A stretch of DNA of 64,000 nucleotides, taken from the NCBI GenBank assembly GCA_019116285.1, contig DXBX01000033.1:1-64000 (forward strand), read 5' to 3'. The notes under the pieces were generated by a model, which was not told where the DNA came from, searched no databases, and saw nothing but the letters and a program-made list of their open reading frames with translations. Made by a program: the position numbers and the translations under genes. This document shows, one piece after another, positions 36,710-46,400 of this stretch; position 1 is the first letter of the stretch, and each line of letters starts with the position of its first letter. Source of the stretch: Candidatus Bacteroides merdigallinarum (lineage in GTDB: Bacteria; Bacteroidota; Bacteroidia; Bacteroidales; Bacteroidaceae).

Positions 36710-37774
36710 ATGACAAGATATAGATTGGACATCATCCCCCGCACCCTGCACTTCAAGCAACCGGCCGGCACTTCGCGCGGGGTCTATCACACCCGCCAAG
36801 TGTGGTACCTGCTGCTGACCGACACGGAAAGCGGCCGCTACGGCGTGGGCGAATGTGCCCCCCTGCCCGACCTGAGCTGCGATGCGCGGCCCGACTACAC
36901 ACAAGTGTTATCCGAAATCTGCCGCAACTTCGAGCATACAGGCACGATAGACTACGAAGCCCTGCGCCCCTATCCCTCCATGCTGTTCGGCTTGGAGACG
37001 GCCCTCCTTCATCTGCAAGCGGGCAGCGTGCGCTTCTTCCCCACTCCCTTTGCCGCCGGCGAGGAAGGCATTCCCATCAACGGCCTTATCTGGATGGGCA
37101 ATTTCGAGGAGATGGCCCGCCGTTTGGAGGAAAAGATGCGCCTGGGCTTCCGCTGCATCAAGCTGAAAATCGGCGCCATCGACTTCGACCGTGAGGTGGA
37201 ATTGCTCGCGCGTGTCCGCCAACGCTTCTCGCCCCGGGAGGTAGAGTTGCGCGTGGATGCCAACGGTGCCTTCACGCCCGCCGACGCCCGCCGGAAGCTG
37301 GAAATACTCAGCCGCTTCCACCTCCACTCCATCGAACAGCCTATCCGCGCCGGACAATGGCAGGAAATGGCTGCGCTCTGTGCCGACGCTCCCTTCCCCA
37401 TCGCCCTGGACGAGGAGTTGATTGGCGTCAACGACCCTGCCCGCAAGGCAGAGCTGCTGGACACCATCCGCCCGCAATACATCATCCTGAAGCCCTCCCT
37501 ACACGGCAGCCTTCGCGGTGTCAAGGAGTGGATAGACCTGGCCACAGCGCGGGGCATCGGCTACTGGATTACCTCCGCCCTGGAAACCAACATCGGTCTG
37601 AACGCCATCGCCCAATGGACGGCCACCCAGCATCCCTGCATGCCGCAAGGACTGGGCACCGGCCTGCTCTTCACGGACAATGTAGACTATCCGCTACACA
37701 TCGAGGGAGACAGCCTGTGGTGCCGAAAGGACGGGCGAGAGCCGGAGTTGCTGAATTACCTAAAATCCAACTGA
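36710..37774 (+). CDS. menC: o-Succinylbenzoate synthase
   Basis: A 354-residue enolase-superfamily enzyme that dehydrates SHCHC to o-succinylbenzoate. LKLKIG-type sequence CIKLKIGAIDFDREVELL carries the KxK catalytic Lys pair, LRVDANGAFTP the first metal Asp, HSIEQPIRAGQW the Glu, and IALDEELIG the third ligand. ILKPSLHGSL supplies the second-side Lys, and YWITSALETNIGLNAIAQW the late motif. The gene lies 80 bases after menB and one base before menE. Confidence 0.93.
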   Translation: MTRYRLDIIPRTLHFKQPAGTSRGVYHTRQVWYLLLTDTESGRYGVGECAPLPDLSCDARPDYTQVLSEICRNFEHTGTIDYEALRPYPSMLFGLETALLHLQAGSVRFFPTPFAAGEEGIPINGLIWMGNFEEMARRLEEKMRLGFRCIKLKIGAIDFDREVELLARVRQRFSPREVELRVDANGAFTPADARRKLEILSRFHLHSIEQPIRAGQWQEMAALCADAPFPIALDEELIGVNDPARKAELLDTIRPQYIILKPSLHGSLRGVKEWIDLATARGIGYWITSALETNIGLNAIAQWTATQHPCMPQGLGTGLLFTDNVDYPLHIEGDSLWCRKDGREPELLNYLKSN

Positions 37775-37775
37775 A

Positions 37776-38885
37776 ATGAATCGCTTCATCACTGACATCC
37801 CCCGACAGACCATCACCCTGCACGGCCACACCTATACCGCCGCCGACTGTCGCAACCACCTGTACGATGACTTCTGCCACCACTACGGCCCGGACAGTTT
37901 CCACGCCCACTTGGCCGCCTTCCTCCGCGAATGGTTCGACTCCTCGGAGACGGTGCACGTACATACCTCCGGCTCCACCGGCACGCCGAAGGAACTGCGG
38001 GTAGAAAAACGCCGCATGATGGCATCGGCCATGATGACCGTGGATTTCCTGGGATTACAGAAGGGAGACACCGCCCTGCTCTGCATGCCCTTGCAGTACA
38101 TAGCGGGCAAGATGGTCGTGGTGCGCTCCCTGGTGGCGGGGCTGAACCTGCTGCCCGTCACTCCGTCGGGACACCCCTTGAAAGACTTGCCCGAAGCGCC
38201 GGTCTTTGCCGCCTTGATACCGATGCAGGTATTCAACTCCCTCCAAGTGCCTGCGGAAGCCGCTTTATTGAAAGACATCCGCCAACTCATCATCGGCGGA
38301 GGCAGCATCGACGTCTCTTTGGGTGAGACCTTGCGGACGTTTCCCCACGCCGTCTGGAGCACCTACGGCATGACGGAAACGCTGTCTCACATCGCCATGC
38401 GCCGGCTCAACGGGCCGGAAGTCTCGGAGTGGTACACGCCTTTCCCCGGTGTCAGCCTCTCCACCAGCCCGGAAGGCACCTTGGTCATCCAAGCCCCGGC
38501 CGTCAATCCGGACACGTTGATAACCAATGACATCGTGGAGTTTGATGCCCAAGGCCGCTTCCGCATCCTGGGGCGGCGGGACAACACCATCAATACCGGC
38601 GGCGTGAAAATACAAATCGAGCAGGTGGAAGACGCCCTGCGCCCTCACCTGCCCTTTCCTTTTGTCGTCACTTCCGTGCCCGATGCCAAGTTTGGCGAAC
38701 GCATCGTGCTGCTGGTGGAAAACACACCGGCCGACCATCCGCTCATTTCCCCGGCCATCACCACCCTGCCCCCCTATTGGCGGCCCAAGCAAGTCTTCAG
38801 CGTCCCACAGTTACCCCAAACAGGGACGGGAAAACCGAACAGGGCAACGGCACGGAAGCTGGCACGGGGATTGGCACGCAGATAA
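37776..38885 (+). CDS. menE: o-Succinylbenzoate-CoA ligase
   Basis: A 369-residue acyl-adenylate synthetase, shorter than typical 450-residue MenE, as in other Bacteroides. VHTSGSTGTPKELRVEKRRM is the P-loop, VWSTYGMTETLSHIA the A5 motif, GRFRILGRRDNTINTGGVKI the A8 hinge and TGTGKPNR the A10 Lys. It makes OSB-CoA for menB. The last codons (around 38873-38885) fall inside the left arm of a palindromic element, so the C-terminal LARR end appears to be element-derived. menA and menH are not in the window. Confidence 0.92.
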   Translation: MNRFITDIPRQTITLHGHTYTAADCRNHLYDDFCHHYGPDSFHAHLAAFLREWFDSSETVHVHTSGSTGTPKELRVEKRRMMASAMMTVDFLGLQKGDTALLCMPLQYIAGKMVVVRSLVAGLNLLPVTPSGHPLKDLPEAPVFAALIPMQVFNSLQVPAEAALLKDIRQLIIGGGSIDVSLGETLRTFPHAVWSTYGMTETLSHIAMRRLNGPEVSEWYTPFPGVSLSTSPEGTLVIQAPAVNPDTLITNDIVEFDAQGRFRILGRRDNTINTGGVKIQIEQVEDALRPHLPFPFVVTSVPDAKFGERIVLLVENTPADHPLISPAITTLPPYWRPKQVFSVPQLPQTGTGKPNRATARKLARGLARR

Positions 38886-38964
38886 CGCAGATGATACAGA
38901 TTTACGCAGATTCTTTGGTTTATAAATCTGTGATTATCTGCCTTATCCGCGTCATCTGCGTGCC
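38873..38964. repeat. Palindromic element (acgcagat type), copy 2
   Basis: The perfect 11-base termini GGCACGCAGAT (38873-38883) and ATCTGCGTGCC (38954-38964) enclose a string of ACGCAGAT-like words. It lies between the convergent menE and miaB genes and could also act as a bidirectional terminator. Confidence 0.75.
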
Positions 38965-38970
38965 AACAAC

Positions 38971-40347
38971 CTATGACTGCACCTCCACCCCCTTCAGCGT
39001 CGCCGAGCTGCTCTCCGTCACCCGCACCAGCACCCGGTCGCCCACACGGTGCGTGCCGCGGTCGAACACCACCACGCGGTTCTGCTCCGTCCGGCCAAAC
39101 AACTGTTCACGGCTGCGCTTGGACACACCTTCTACCAACACCTCGTAGGTGCGGCCCACGCATTGTGCATTCGCCTCTGCCGACAGACGGTTCTGGAGGG
39201 CGATGATTTCATTGAGGCGGCGGATCTTCACCTCTTCGGACACATCGTCCGGCAAGTGTTTGGAAGCATACGTGCCCGGACGCTCAGAATACTTGAACAT
39301 GAAGGCCGAGTCGTAGTGGCACTCCTCCATCAGCGACAAGGACAGTTGGTGATCCTCTTCCGTCTCGCCGGGGAAGCCGCAGAAGATGTCGGTGCTGAGG
39401 CCGCAATCCGGGATGATGCGCCGGATGGCCGCCACGCGCTCCAAGTACCACTCGCGGTCATATTTACGGTTCATCAACTTCAGGATGCGGCTGCTACCGC
39501 TCTGCACAGGCAGGTGGATATGACGGCACACGTTCGGCTCTTCGGCAATGACGTGCAGCGTCTCGTCGCTCATGTCCTTGGGATGCGAAGTGGTGAAGCG
39601 CACCCGCATGTCAGGCACGGCGCGGGCCACGGTACGCAACAATTCGGGGAAGGTGATGACCGTACCGTCCTCCCGTGTGAACCGATAGGAATTGACATTC
39701 TGCCCCAAAAGCGTGACCTCCGCAAAACCATGTGCCTGCAAATCTCTTGCCTCGCGCAGGATGCTCTCTACGTCGCGGCTCCGCTCCCGTCCGCGGGTAT
39801 AGGGTACAATACAATAGGTGCAGAAGTTGTTACATCCGCGCATGATGGATACGAAGCCCGATATACGTGCCGCACCGATATGCCGGGGCACCACGTCGCG
39901 GTACGTTTCCGTCGTGGACAACTCCACATTGATAGCCTTCTCGCCCGCCTCGGCGGCTGCCATCAGATCCGGCAAGGACAAGTAGGCGTCCGGCCCCGCC
40001 ACCAGGTTCACCCCGTGCCGCTCTATCAGCTCGTCCTTCACCCGTTCGGCCATGCAACCCACCACGCCCACGATGAGGTGCGGACGTTTCTTCTTCAATG
40101 CACGCAGCGCCTCCAGGCGGTTCAGTATCTTCTGCTCGGCATTGTCGCGCACGGAGCAGGTGTTCAGGAAGACGGCATCGGCCTCCTCCGCCGAGAGGGC
40201 CGTGTCATAGCCCGCCATCTTCATCACTGAGGCTATCACCTCGCTGTCTGCCACGTTCATCTGGCAACCGTACGTCTCGATGTACAACTTCTTGTCGCCA
40301 CCGTCGGTTGCGGATTTTAAGTCCGCGCCCGTATTCTTTTCAATCAT
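38971..40347 (-). CDS. miaB: tRNA-2-methylthio-N6-dimethylallyladenosine synthase
   Basis: A 458-residue radical-SAM methylthiotransferase acting on i6A37 of tRNAs. ETYGCQMNVADSE opens the UPF0004 domain with its Cys, LNTCSVRDNAEQK and VVGCMAERV give the other two cluster ligands, and MRGCNNFCTYCIVPYTRGRE is the CxxxCxxC radical-SAM motif. A C-terminal TRAM domain ends the protein (YEVLVEGVSKRS, RVLVRVTESSSATLKG). It converges on menE. Confidence 0.96.
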   Translation of the reverse strand: MIEKNTGADLKSATDGGDKKLYIETYGCQMNVADSEVIASVMKMAGYDTALSAEEADAVFLNTCSVRDNAEQKILNRLEALRALKKKRPHLIVGVVGCMAERVKDELIERHGVNLVAGPDAYLSLPDLMAAAEAGEKAINVELSTTETYRDVVPRHIGAARISGFVSIMRGCNNFCTYCIVPYTRGRERSRDVESILREARDLQAHGFAEVTLLGQNVNSYRFTREDGTVITFPELLRTVARAVPDMRVRFTTSHPKDMSDETLHVIAEEPNVCRHIHLPVQSGSSRILKLMNRKYDREWYLERVAAIRRIIPDCGLSTDIFCGFPGETEEDHQLSLSLMEECHYDSAFMFKYSERPGTYASKHLPDDVSEEVKIRRLNEIIALQNRLSAEANAQCVGRTYEVLVEGVSKRSREQLFGRTEQNRVVVFDRGTHRVGDRVLVRVTESSSATLKGVEVQS

Positions 40348-40375
40348 ATATATTAAGCAGTTAAGTTTACGGGTA

Positions 40376-40383
40376 CAAAGATA
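40376..40383 (-). promoter_or_regulatory. miaB: Promoter -7 element for miaB
   Basis: Minus-strand TATCTTTG, 29 bases before the miaB ATG at 40347. Confidence 0.65.
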
Positions 40384-40477
40384 AGCGTTAGTCAGGAATC
40401 AAAGCATAAGAACAGCCAGCCTTTTTCGCAGGATGACGGAATAATTAAAACTTTCGATCCTTCTCCAAACGCCCCAA

Positions 40478-40576
40478 AGTCGTACCAAAGTCGCCCCTCC
40501 TCCCTACCAAGTCCCTGTCTATACACAAGGAGAAGGTAGGGAGGAGGTAGGGAGGAGGGGCGAATTTGGTACGACT
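40478..40576. repeat. Palindromic element with TGTCTATACACA centre, copy 1
   Basis: Arms of about 31 bases: AGTCGTACCAAA starts at 40478, and its complement GGTACGACT ends at 40576. CCTCCTCCCTACC faces GGTAGGGAGGAGG, partly duplicated on the right. The centre is CCCTGTCTATACACAAGGAG, identical in the copy at 54636. The 439-base gap 40348-40786 holds this element and two outward promoters; I see no gene there. Confidence 0.85.
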
Positions 40577-40669
40577 GAAAGGTGGGTTTGGCGGGGATTT
40601 TTAGGGGAAATATACAGAGTGTGTCCAAATTGGATACATGTTTAATTTTAAATGTTCCGTTTTTTATCT

Positions 40670-40677
40670 TATCTTTG
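40670..40677 (+). promoter_or_regulatory. Promoter -7 element for the 40787 gene
   Basis: TATCTTTG on the plus strand, followed by an AT-rich leader of about 100 bases. Confidence 0.6.
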
Positions 40678-40786
40678 TAAGAAAGTATAATTAAAACCTC
40701 TTTATATAATAAAGATTATAACTTTTCTGCAAGGTATTGAACCTTTTTACTTAACTGGATGTTTAATTATCAATGGATTCTGAATT

Positions 40787-41581
40787 ATGAAAGAGTTACT
40801 TTTAAGTTCGACAATACCTTATTGGATTGTTTTCGGACTTGTTACGGCGGCGGGAATTCTTGCCTTCATGGGCATGCGCAAAGAAAGCATCTCAAAATTG
40901 TCTATTCAGTTGGTAACGATTCTCGCACTGGCCGGAACGATTTTGGGATTAGCCATTTATGCAGCACTGGGAGGCAACAGCATCTGGTGGTGCACCGCGA
41001 ATGATTACGGATTTTTCGGAAGGTTGATAAGGGTTATCCCGCTGATTATTTTTGTAGGTATCCAATTGGTGCAGGTGTTTGTCTATAAATCATTCGTAGG
41101 GCAATACTTCCAAAAAGAGTTGTCCATCAAGGGTTCTTTCATTTCGCTTATTGTCATAGTTCCCGCCTCCCTTCTCTTATACATCATCCTCAACATGTTC
41201 GGCATGGAGAAAGGAACGAGGGATGTCGTTTTCTACGTCATTCTTGGAGTGGCGTTGATTGGCGGCATCGGCTGGGCCATGGCGCGCAATGTCAAGGCGA
41301 TAGGAATGATATACGGAGTAGTGTTTACGGCTGTTACACTGGTAATGATTATCGGCGGACTGATGTCATTGCTGCTTCTGCTAACAGCGTTGGTCAGACT
41401 CATCTTCGAAGTATTGCTGGTAGTGGCCGCTGTGGTCGGGACTTACTTTATGCTCACCAAGGTCATGGGACCTGCCATGGAGGTTCAATCGCGCACCGAC
41501 CTGAACGGCAATGTCCATGATTCAGTCAGCCAGAAGAACAACGCCAATGCACAGATATTGAGCAGACGCAAAGATTCATAA
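40787..41581 (+). CDS. Multi-pass membrane protein of unknown function
   Basis: A 264-residue protein with six or seven hydrophobic helices: IPYWIVFGLVTAAGILAFMG, LVTILALAGTILGLAIYAAL, a pair around IPLIIFVGIQLVQVFVY, SFISLIVIVPASLLLYIIL, and the long LLLTALVRLIFEVLLVVAAV near the end. The C-terminus is hydrophilic and Asn/Gln-rich. No transporter or enzyme signature is visible. It is followed 27 bases later by a small lipoprotein and a WG-repeat gene, so the three probably form one transcript. I do not recognise the family. Confidence 0.75.
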   Translation: MKELLLSSTIPYWIVFGLVTAAGILAFMGMRKESISKLSIQLVTILALAGTILGLAIYAALGGNSIWWCTANDYGFFGRLIRVIPLIIFVGIQLVQVFVYKSFVGQYFQKELSIKGSFISLIVIVPASLLLYIILNMFGMEKGTRDVVFYVILGVALIGGIGWAMARNVKAIGMIYGVVFTAVTLVMIIGGLMSLLLLLTALVRLIFEVLLVVAAVVGTYFMLTKVMGPAMEVQSRTDLNGNVHDSVSQKNNANAQILSRRKDS

Positions 41582-41608
41582 TTGTTTAACTATTTAATTT
41601 TCAAAGTT

Positions 41609-42013
41609 ATGAACAAGAGATTATTATTTTCGGCAATAGGAGCGATAGCCCTATGTATTGCCACATCGTGCGGAGGCGGACAAAGCAAATCTCCGGCCAA
41701 TGAAGAAACCGGAAGCGCAGCCACGGAAACTGCTGTTTCTCAGGAAGCAGGAAAATCAACGGCTTATGACATCGAACGTATCAAATCCATCAAGCAACCG
41801 ACCGAAGCGGACAATGATTTCCTCCTTGACCAATACGAGCTTGTCTGCAAGGAGACCAAAGGCATGAACGGAGACGAGAAAAAGGCCTACCTGATGAAAA
41901 AGGGAGAAGAAGGCAAAGTGCTGGCTTTGCTCATCATGGGCGTAGAGAACTCTAAAGGCTTGACCGAAGCGCAAAAGGAACGCAGAGCCGCCATCCAGGA
42001 AAAATACAAGTAA
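41609..42013 (+). CDS. Small lipoprotein, unknown function
   Basis: A 134-residue exported protein. MNKRLLFSAIGAIALCIATSC is a type II signal with lipobox Cys at residue 21, followed by a Gly/Ser/Thr/Glu linker. A helical, charged C-terminal part follows (IKSIKQPTEADNDFLLDQYE, EAQKERRAAIQEKYK). The start is at 41609 because only this Met gives the signal peptide; the upstream bases AAAGTTATGAAC match those before the lipoprotein at 27542. It ends four bases before the WG-repeat gene. Function is unknown. Confidence 0.78.
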   Translation: MNKRLLFSAIGAIALCIATSCGGGQSKSPANEETGSAATETAVSQEAGKSTAYDIERIKSIKQPTEADNDFLLDQYELVCKETKGMNGDEKKAYLMKKGEEGKVLALLIMGVENSKGLTEAQKERRAAIQEKYK

Positions 42014-42016
42014 GCG

Positions 42017-42570
42017 ATGGACACGAAATGGAAAATCATCCTTTTTGCCTTTCTCATTTCCCTTGCCTGCCAAGTGGATGCGCAACATCGGATTGACGGC
42101 AAATACCTGCCGGAGCCGTGCCTGCAAACGGGTACGGATAAACCGAAGTTCGGTTACGCCATTTACAGGGAAGTGGAAGGGGAAGGCAAAAAGTTTGAAC
42201 TGGTGATTGGCTATCAGTATGAGGAGGCATACCCCTTCGTGGAGCCGGTAGGGCTTGCACGGGTAAAAAAAGGGGATAAATATGGGTTTATATCCACCAC
42301 CAACGTCATGGTCATATCCGCCCGTTTTGAGGAAGCGGACAATTTTACCAAAAAGGGTGTTTGCAGGGTCATGCTGGACGGAAAGTACGGACTGATTAAC
42401 GACAGGGGTTTTTGGTCGTCCCCAACAAGTATGATGCCATGAACGACCTGCTGAACGGGTGGTACGAGGTGGCCGAAGGGGATGTGTGGGGATATATGCA
42501 CCGCACGAACATCTATGTCTCCAGCTATGAGGAATATCAGAAGAAATGTGAGGCCGGTTTGATGGATTAA
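42017..42570 (+). pseudogene. WG-repeat exported protein, frameshifted
   Basis: The first 131 codons give a signal peptide (IILFAFLISLACQVDAQ) and WG/KWG-type repeats (ARVKKGDKYGFISTTN and CRVMLDGKYGLINDRG). Just after KYGLINDRGF the frame reaches a stop at 42442. The neighbouring frame carries on the repeat with VVPNKYDAMNDLLNGWYEV and GDVWGYM, and runs to a TAA at 42568-42570. The shift lies at or near the GGGGTTTTT run at about 42405-42413; one extra T there would restore one protein of about 184 residues. It is the third gene after the 40787 membrane protein, and its end overlaps the convergent metallo-beta-lactamase-fold gene by four bases. Confidence 0.75.
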
Positions 42571-43319
42571 TACTCCACACTCTCCCCTACATTATGAATG
42601 CGCCAGAAGCGGATGCCAAGCGAATCCGTGAACTCCTTCATCCGCCAGGCGGATTCAAATCCGGTGGCCACAAAGTGCATGGGGACAAACAGCCCCACGC
42701 GGAAGCGTTCGATGAACTGGCGGGCGCCGCGCGTGTAGCCATTGCCGATGCGCCCGTCCACGGGAAACATGGCCACGTCAAAATGGCCAGTGATTTTGCG
42801 GATGTCCTTCAGTTCGCCCAGATACCGCTTCTCTTCCTTGGCGGGGTCAATGTCCATACCAAATTCCTCGCTGTGTATCAAGCCGCCATGGTAGTCCTCG
42901 GTCAGGAAGCGGGCATACCAGTTGTTCAGGTCGCCGGCGTGGAAGAGGTGCCTGCCCTCCACTTCCACTATCCAGGAAACGCCGCTGTCCGTGCTTCCGG
43001 TGGCCATTATGCGGATGCGTTCATCTTGCCAGACGCCTCCTTTGGCCAGCCAGGCATCGGCATCCTCCTTGCGCGCCCGGCGATGCTTCAGGATGTCTTT
43101 GGACAAGATATAGGTGATGTCCGCCTTCCGCTCCCGCCATGTGAAGATGCGGGGTGAGAAATGGTCTTCGTGAAAATGACTGGCCAGGACATAGAGGGGC
43201 TTGTCCGCCTCCAACAGACAAGGCATAATCTTGACCGGATCCATCCAATAATCGAATACAAGGATACAGGTATCCGTTTCGAGAGCAAAACCGCTGTGGA
43301 AGAGGTAGGTGAGTTTCAT
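42567..43319 (-). CDS. Metallo-beta-lactamase-fold hydrolase
   Basis: A 250-residue MBL-fold protein. MKLTYLFHSGFALETD opens it in the UlaG/beta-lactamase_2 style. SHFHEDHFSP is the HxHxDH metal motif, FHAGDLNNW carries the later Asp, and VPMHFVATGF the final His. The DLNNWYARF and LTEDYHGGL stretches are shared with Bacteroidetes homologues of unknown substrate. The frame is open 70 codons upstream, but only the ATG at 43319 gives a family-like N-terminus and fits the promoter at 43350. Confidence 0.83.
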   Translation of the reverse strand: MKLTYLFHSGFALETDTCILVFDYWMDPVKIMPCLLEADKPLYVLASHFHEDHFSPRIFTWRERKADITYILSKDILKHRRARKEDADAWLAKGGVWQDERIRIMATGSTDSGVSWIVEVEGRHLFHAGDLNNWYARFLTEDYHGGLIHSEEFGMDIDPAKEEKRYLGELKDIRKITGHFDVAMFPVDGRIGNGYTRGARQFIERFRVGLFVPMHFVATGFESAWRMKEFTDSLGIRFWRIHNVGESVEY

Positions 43320-43349
43320 CAAAATGTATTTGGTTGATTTTTCCGAATG

Positions 43350-43357
43350 CAAAGGTA
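43350..43357 (-). promoter_or_regulatory. Promoter -7 element for the MBL-fold gene
   Basis: Minus-strand TACCTTTG, 31 bases before the ATG at 43319. Confidence 0.6.
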
Positions 43358-43398
43358 TGAAAAACTTCCATTTGGTTGTATAAATGCCAAAAATCCCG

Positions 43399-43406
43399 TA
43401 TCTTCG
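43399..43406 (+). promoter_or_regulatory. Likely promoter -7 element for the GH2 gene
   Basis: TATCTTCG is one base off TAnnTTTG and lies 33 bases before the ATG at 43439. TTTG at 43371 is a possible -33 half, with wide spacing. Confidence 0.45.
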
Positions 43407-43438
43407 CCACAAAATGTTTAACAATTTATACCATCGAA

Positions 43439-46400
43439 ATGAAAAAGAACACCTTCTTCTTGGGATGCGGAATTGGGACGCTCCTGGCTTTGGCCGGATG
43501 TTCCGGTACAGGCAGTTCGCCGGAGTCATTTGTCCGCTCGGATTATTACACCCGCGGGATCGGCGTCTATCCGGGAAATCCGAAAGAGGACTTCTCGCCG
43601 GAATTGCTTCCGGACGCCAACGAGTACCGCAACCTGGCCCGGATGCGTGCCACCATGCAATCCTCTGCCTATGATTACAATCTGACTGCCCAACTGGCCA
43701 CAGACGGCATCGTGACGGACGAACAACCCCGTTATCTGATGCTTTCCACCCCCGAAGGCGAGAAGCCCAAACGAGAAAGGGAATGGATGATAGACGGAGG
43801 TCCCTATTCGCGAAACACCGTACAGGGCGAGGATACCTATTTCCAGTTCTCCCTGAAGAACTATGCGGAAACCATCGGCAAGGCCACCATCACCGGCACG
43901 CTGGCCTTCGATGACAAAGTGGCCAAGGGCGGCTATGAAATGACGTGGGAAGGTTCAAACGACGGTAAGGAATGGACCTTGCTGGACAGCCACAAGGGAA
44001 GCGGCCTTCCCGGCAAATCTTCTTCCGGGCGGGTCACCGTGAATGACCCCAACAAGCAGACGGGCGACATCTCCATGCCCGTGCGCCGGCTGAACGAGAC
44101 ATTCAATTTCCCGAAGGAAGCCCCCTACTCCTACTATCGCATTCACCTGAAGATGAAAGGTGCCTATGCATGGACTTTCCATGAAATCGCCTTTGCCAAC
44201 CGGGCAGGAGAAGTAAACCTGAAGCCTTCGCAGTTCTTCACCAGCACGTGGATGAGCGCCACAAGCGGCACGGAATGGCTCTGTGTAGACCTGGGTTCGC
44301 GCTCCACGTTCGACAAGATCAGCCTGCACTGGATCAACAAGGCGGTAAAGGGCAAAATACAGACTTCGGACAATGCAAAAGATTGGCAAGACCTTTGCAA
44401 ACTTCCGGGAGGCGATATGCCAAACGATGTGCTGGACGTAGAAGGCAAAGCCAGATTCGTGCGCATCCTGATGGAGGAATCAGCCAACGGACAACCTTAT
44501 ATGCTGAGCGAAGTAGAGGTGATGGGCCGCGGAGGTCTGGTACCCCAACCTGCACCTATGCCCGGCATTGCCGATGGAGATTTGACCCTCTCGGGCGGAA
44601 ACTGGCAAGTGCAGCGGGCATCCGAAGTAAAGGAAAGCGGCGAGGTCATTTCTACGCCGGATTATCAGCCCGCGCAATGGGTGGTAGCCACAGTACCCGG
44701 CACGGTATTGGGCAGCTACATCAAGGCAGGCGCCTTGCCCGACCTGAACTATGCGGACAATCAGTTGGTATCGTCCGAATCCTACTTCAACTCCAACTTC
44801 TGGTATCGCAATGAATTCGAAGTGCCGCAAGGCTTCAAGGGTGATTGTGTGACGCTGAACTTTGACGGCATCAACTGGAAGGCCAATGTCTACCTGAACG
44901 GACAGAAAGCCGGACGCCTGGAGGGTGCCTTCATCCGTGGCCAGTTTGACGTGACGAATCTCCTGAAGGAGGGCACGAATGTATTGGCGGTGGAAATCAT
45001 CAAGAACGAGCATATCGGTGCCATCAAGGAGAAGAACAAACAGAGCACGGACTTCAACGGAGGTATCCTGGGAGCGGACAATCCTACCTTCCATGCCACC
45101 ATCGGCTGGGACTGGATTCCTACGGTGCGCGGACGCAACATAGGCATATGGAATGATGTAAGACTGACCAGCACCGGAAAGGTCACCATTCAAGACCCCT
45201 TCGTACAAACCGCTTTGGCATTGCCTGACACTACACAGGCTACCCTGACTCCGGAAATCATCGTGAAGAACCACGCCGACCGGGATGTGGAAGGCGTCTT
45301 GGCCGGACAAGTGGGCGACATCACCTTCGAGCAGCCCGTAAAGCTGGCGGCCAAGGAAGAGAAGACCGTGCGGTTCGACGCCAAGGATTTCCCGCAACTT
45401 CAGATGAAGAACCCGCGCTTGTGGTGGCCCAACGGCTATGGAGAACCTTACTTGTATGATGCCAACTTCACCTTCAAGATAGACGGAAAAATCTCTGATG
45501 AAGAAGACTTCAAGGTGGGTATCCGCCAGATGGACTTCAATGAAGACAATCATGTACTGAACCTCTATGTCAACGGGCGTCGCTTCATCGGCATGGGCGG
45601 CAACTGGGGATTCAGCGAAGTAAACCTCAACTACCGCGGACGTGAATACGAAACAGCCATCGCCTATCACAAGGACATGAACTTCACCATGATGCGCAAC
45701 TGGGTGGGCATGATTGGCGACGAAGAACTGTATGAAGCGTGTGATAAATACGGCATCATGGTATGGCAGGACTTCTGGCTGGCCAATCCCGCCGACGGCC
45801 CCGACCCCTATTATTCCGACATGTTCATTGACAATGCCAAGGACTACGTGAACCGCATCCGCAGCCATGCCTCCATCGGCATCTATTGCGGACGCAACGA
45901 GGGATATCCCCCTGCAAACATCGACAAGGCCTTGCGTCAGATCGTGAAGGAAGAGCATCCGGGCATCCACTATATCTCCAGCTCAGCCGATGACGTGGTA
46001 AGCGGACATGGGCCTTATCGCATGTTGCCTGCCAAGACCTACTTCACCTTGGAGAATGGCAATGACAAGTTCCATAGTGAGCGCGGTATGCCCAACGTGC
46101 TGACCTACGAAAGCTTCCAACGTACTTATTCACCCGAAGGCATTTGGCCGCAATCCCACGAATGGGGTATGCACGATTATACCTTGGAAGGTGCGCAAGG
46201 CGCTACTTCGTTCAACCAAATTATCGCCCAAGGCTATGGTGATCCGCAAAGCGCCCAAGAATTCTGCGAACTGGCTCAGTGGGTCAACTACGACGGACAT
46301 CGCAGCCTCTTCGAGTCGCGCAGCAAATACCGCATGGGCCTGCTGATGTGGATGAGCCACCCGTGCTGGCCTTCGATGGTATGGCAGACGTATGACTATT

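Noticed and set aside
39049-40230. 393-codon plus-strand frame
   Set aside because: Antisense to miaB, whose CxxxCxxC and TRAM motifs are intact.
44480-45970. 496-codon minus-strand frame
   Set aside because: Antisense shadow of the GH2 gene; no promoter and no recognisable domain.
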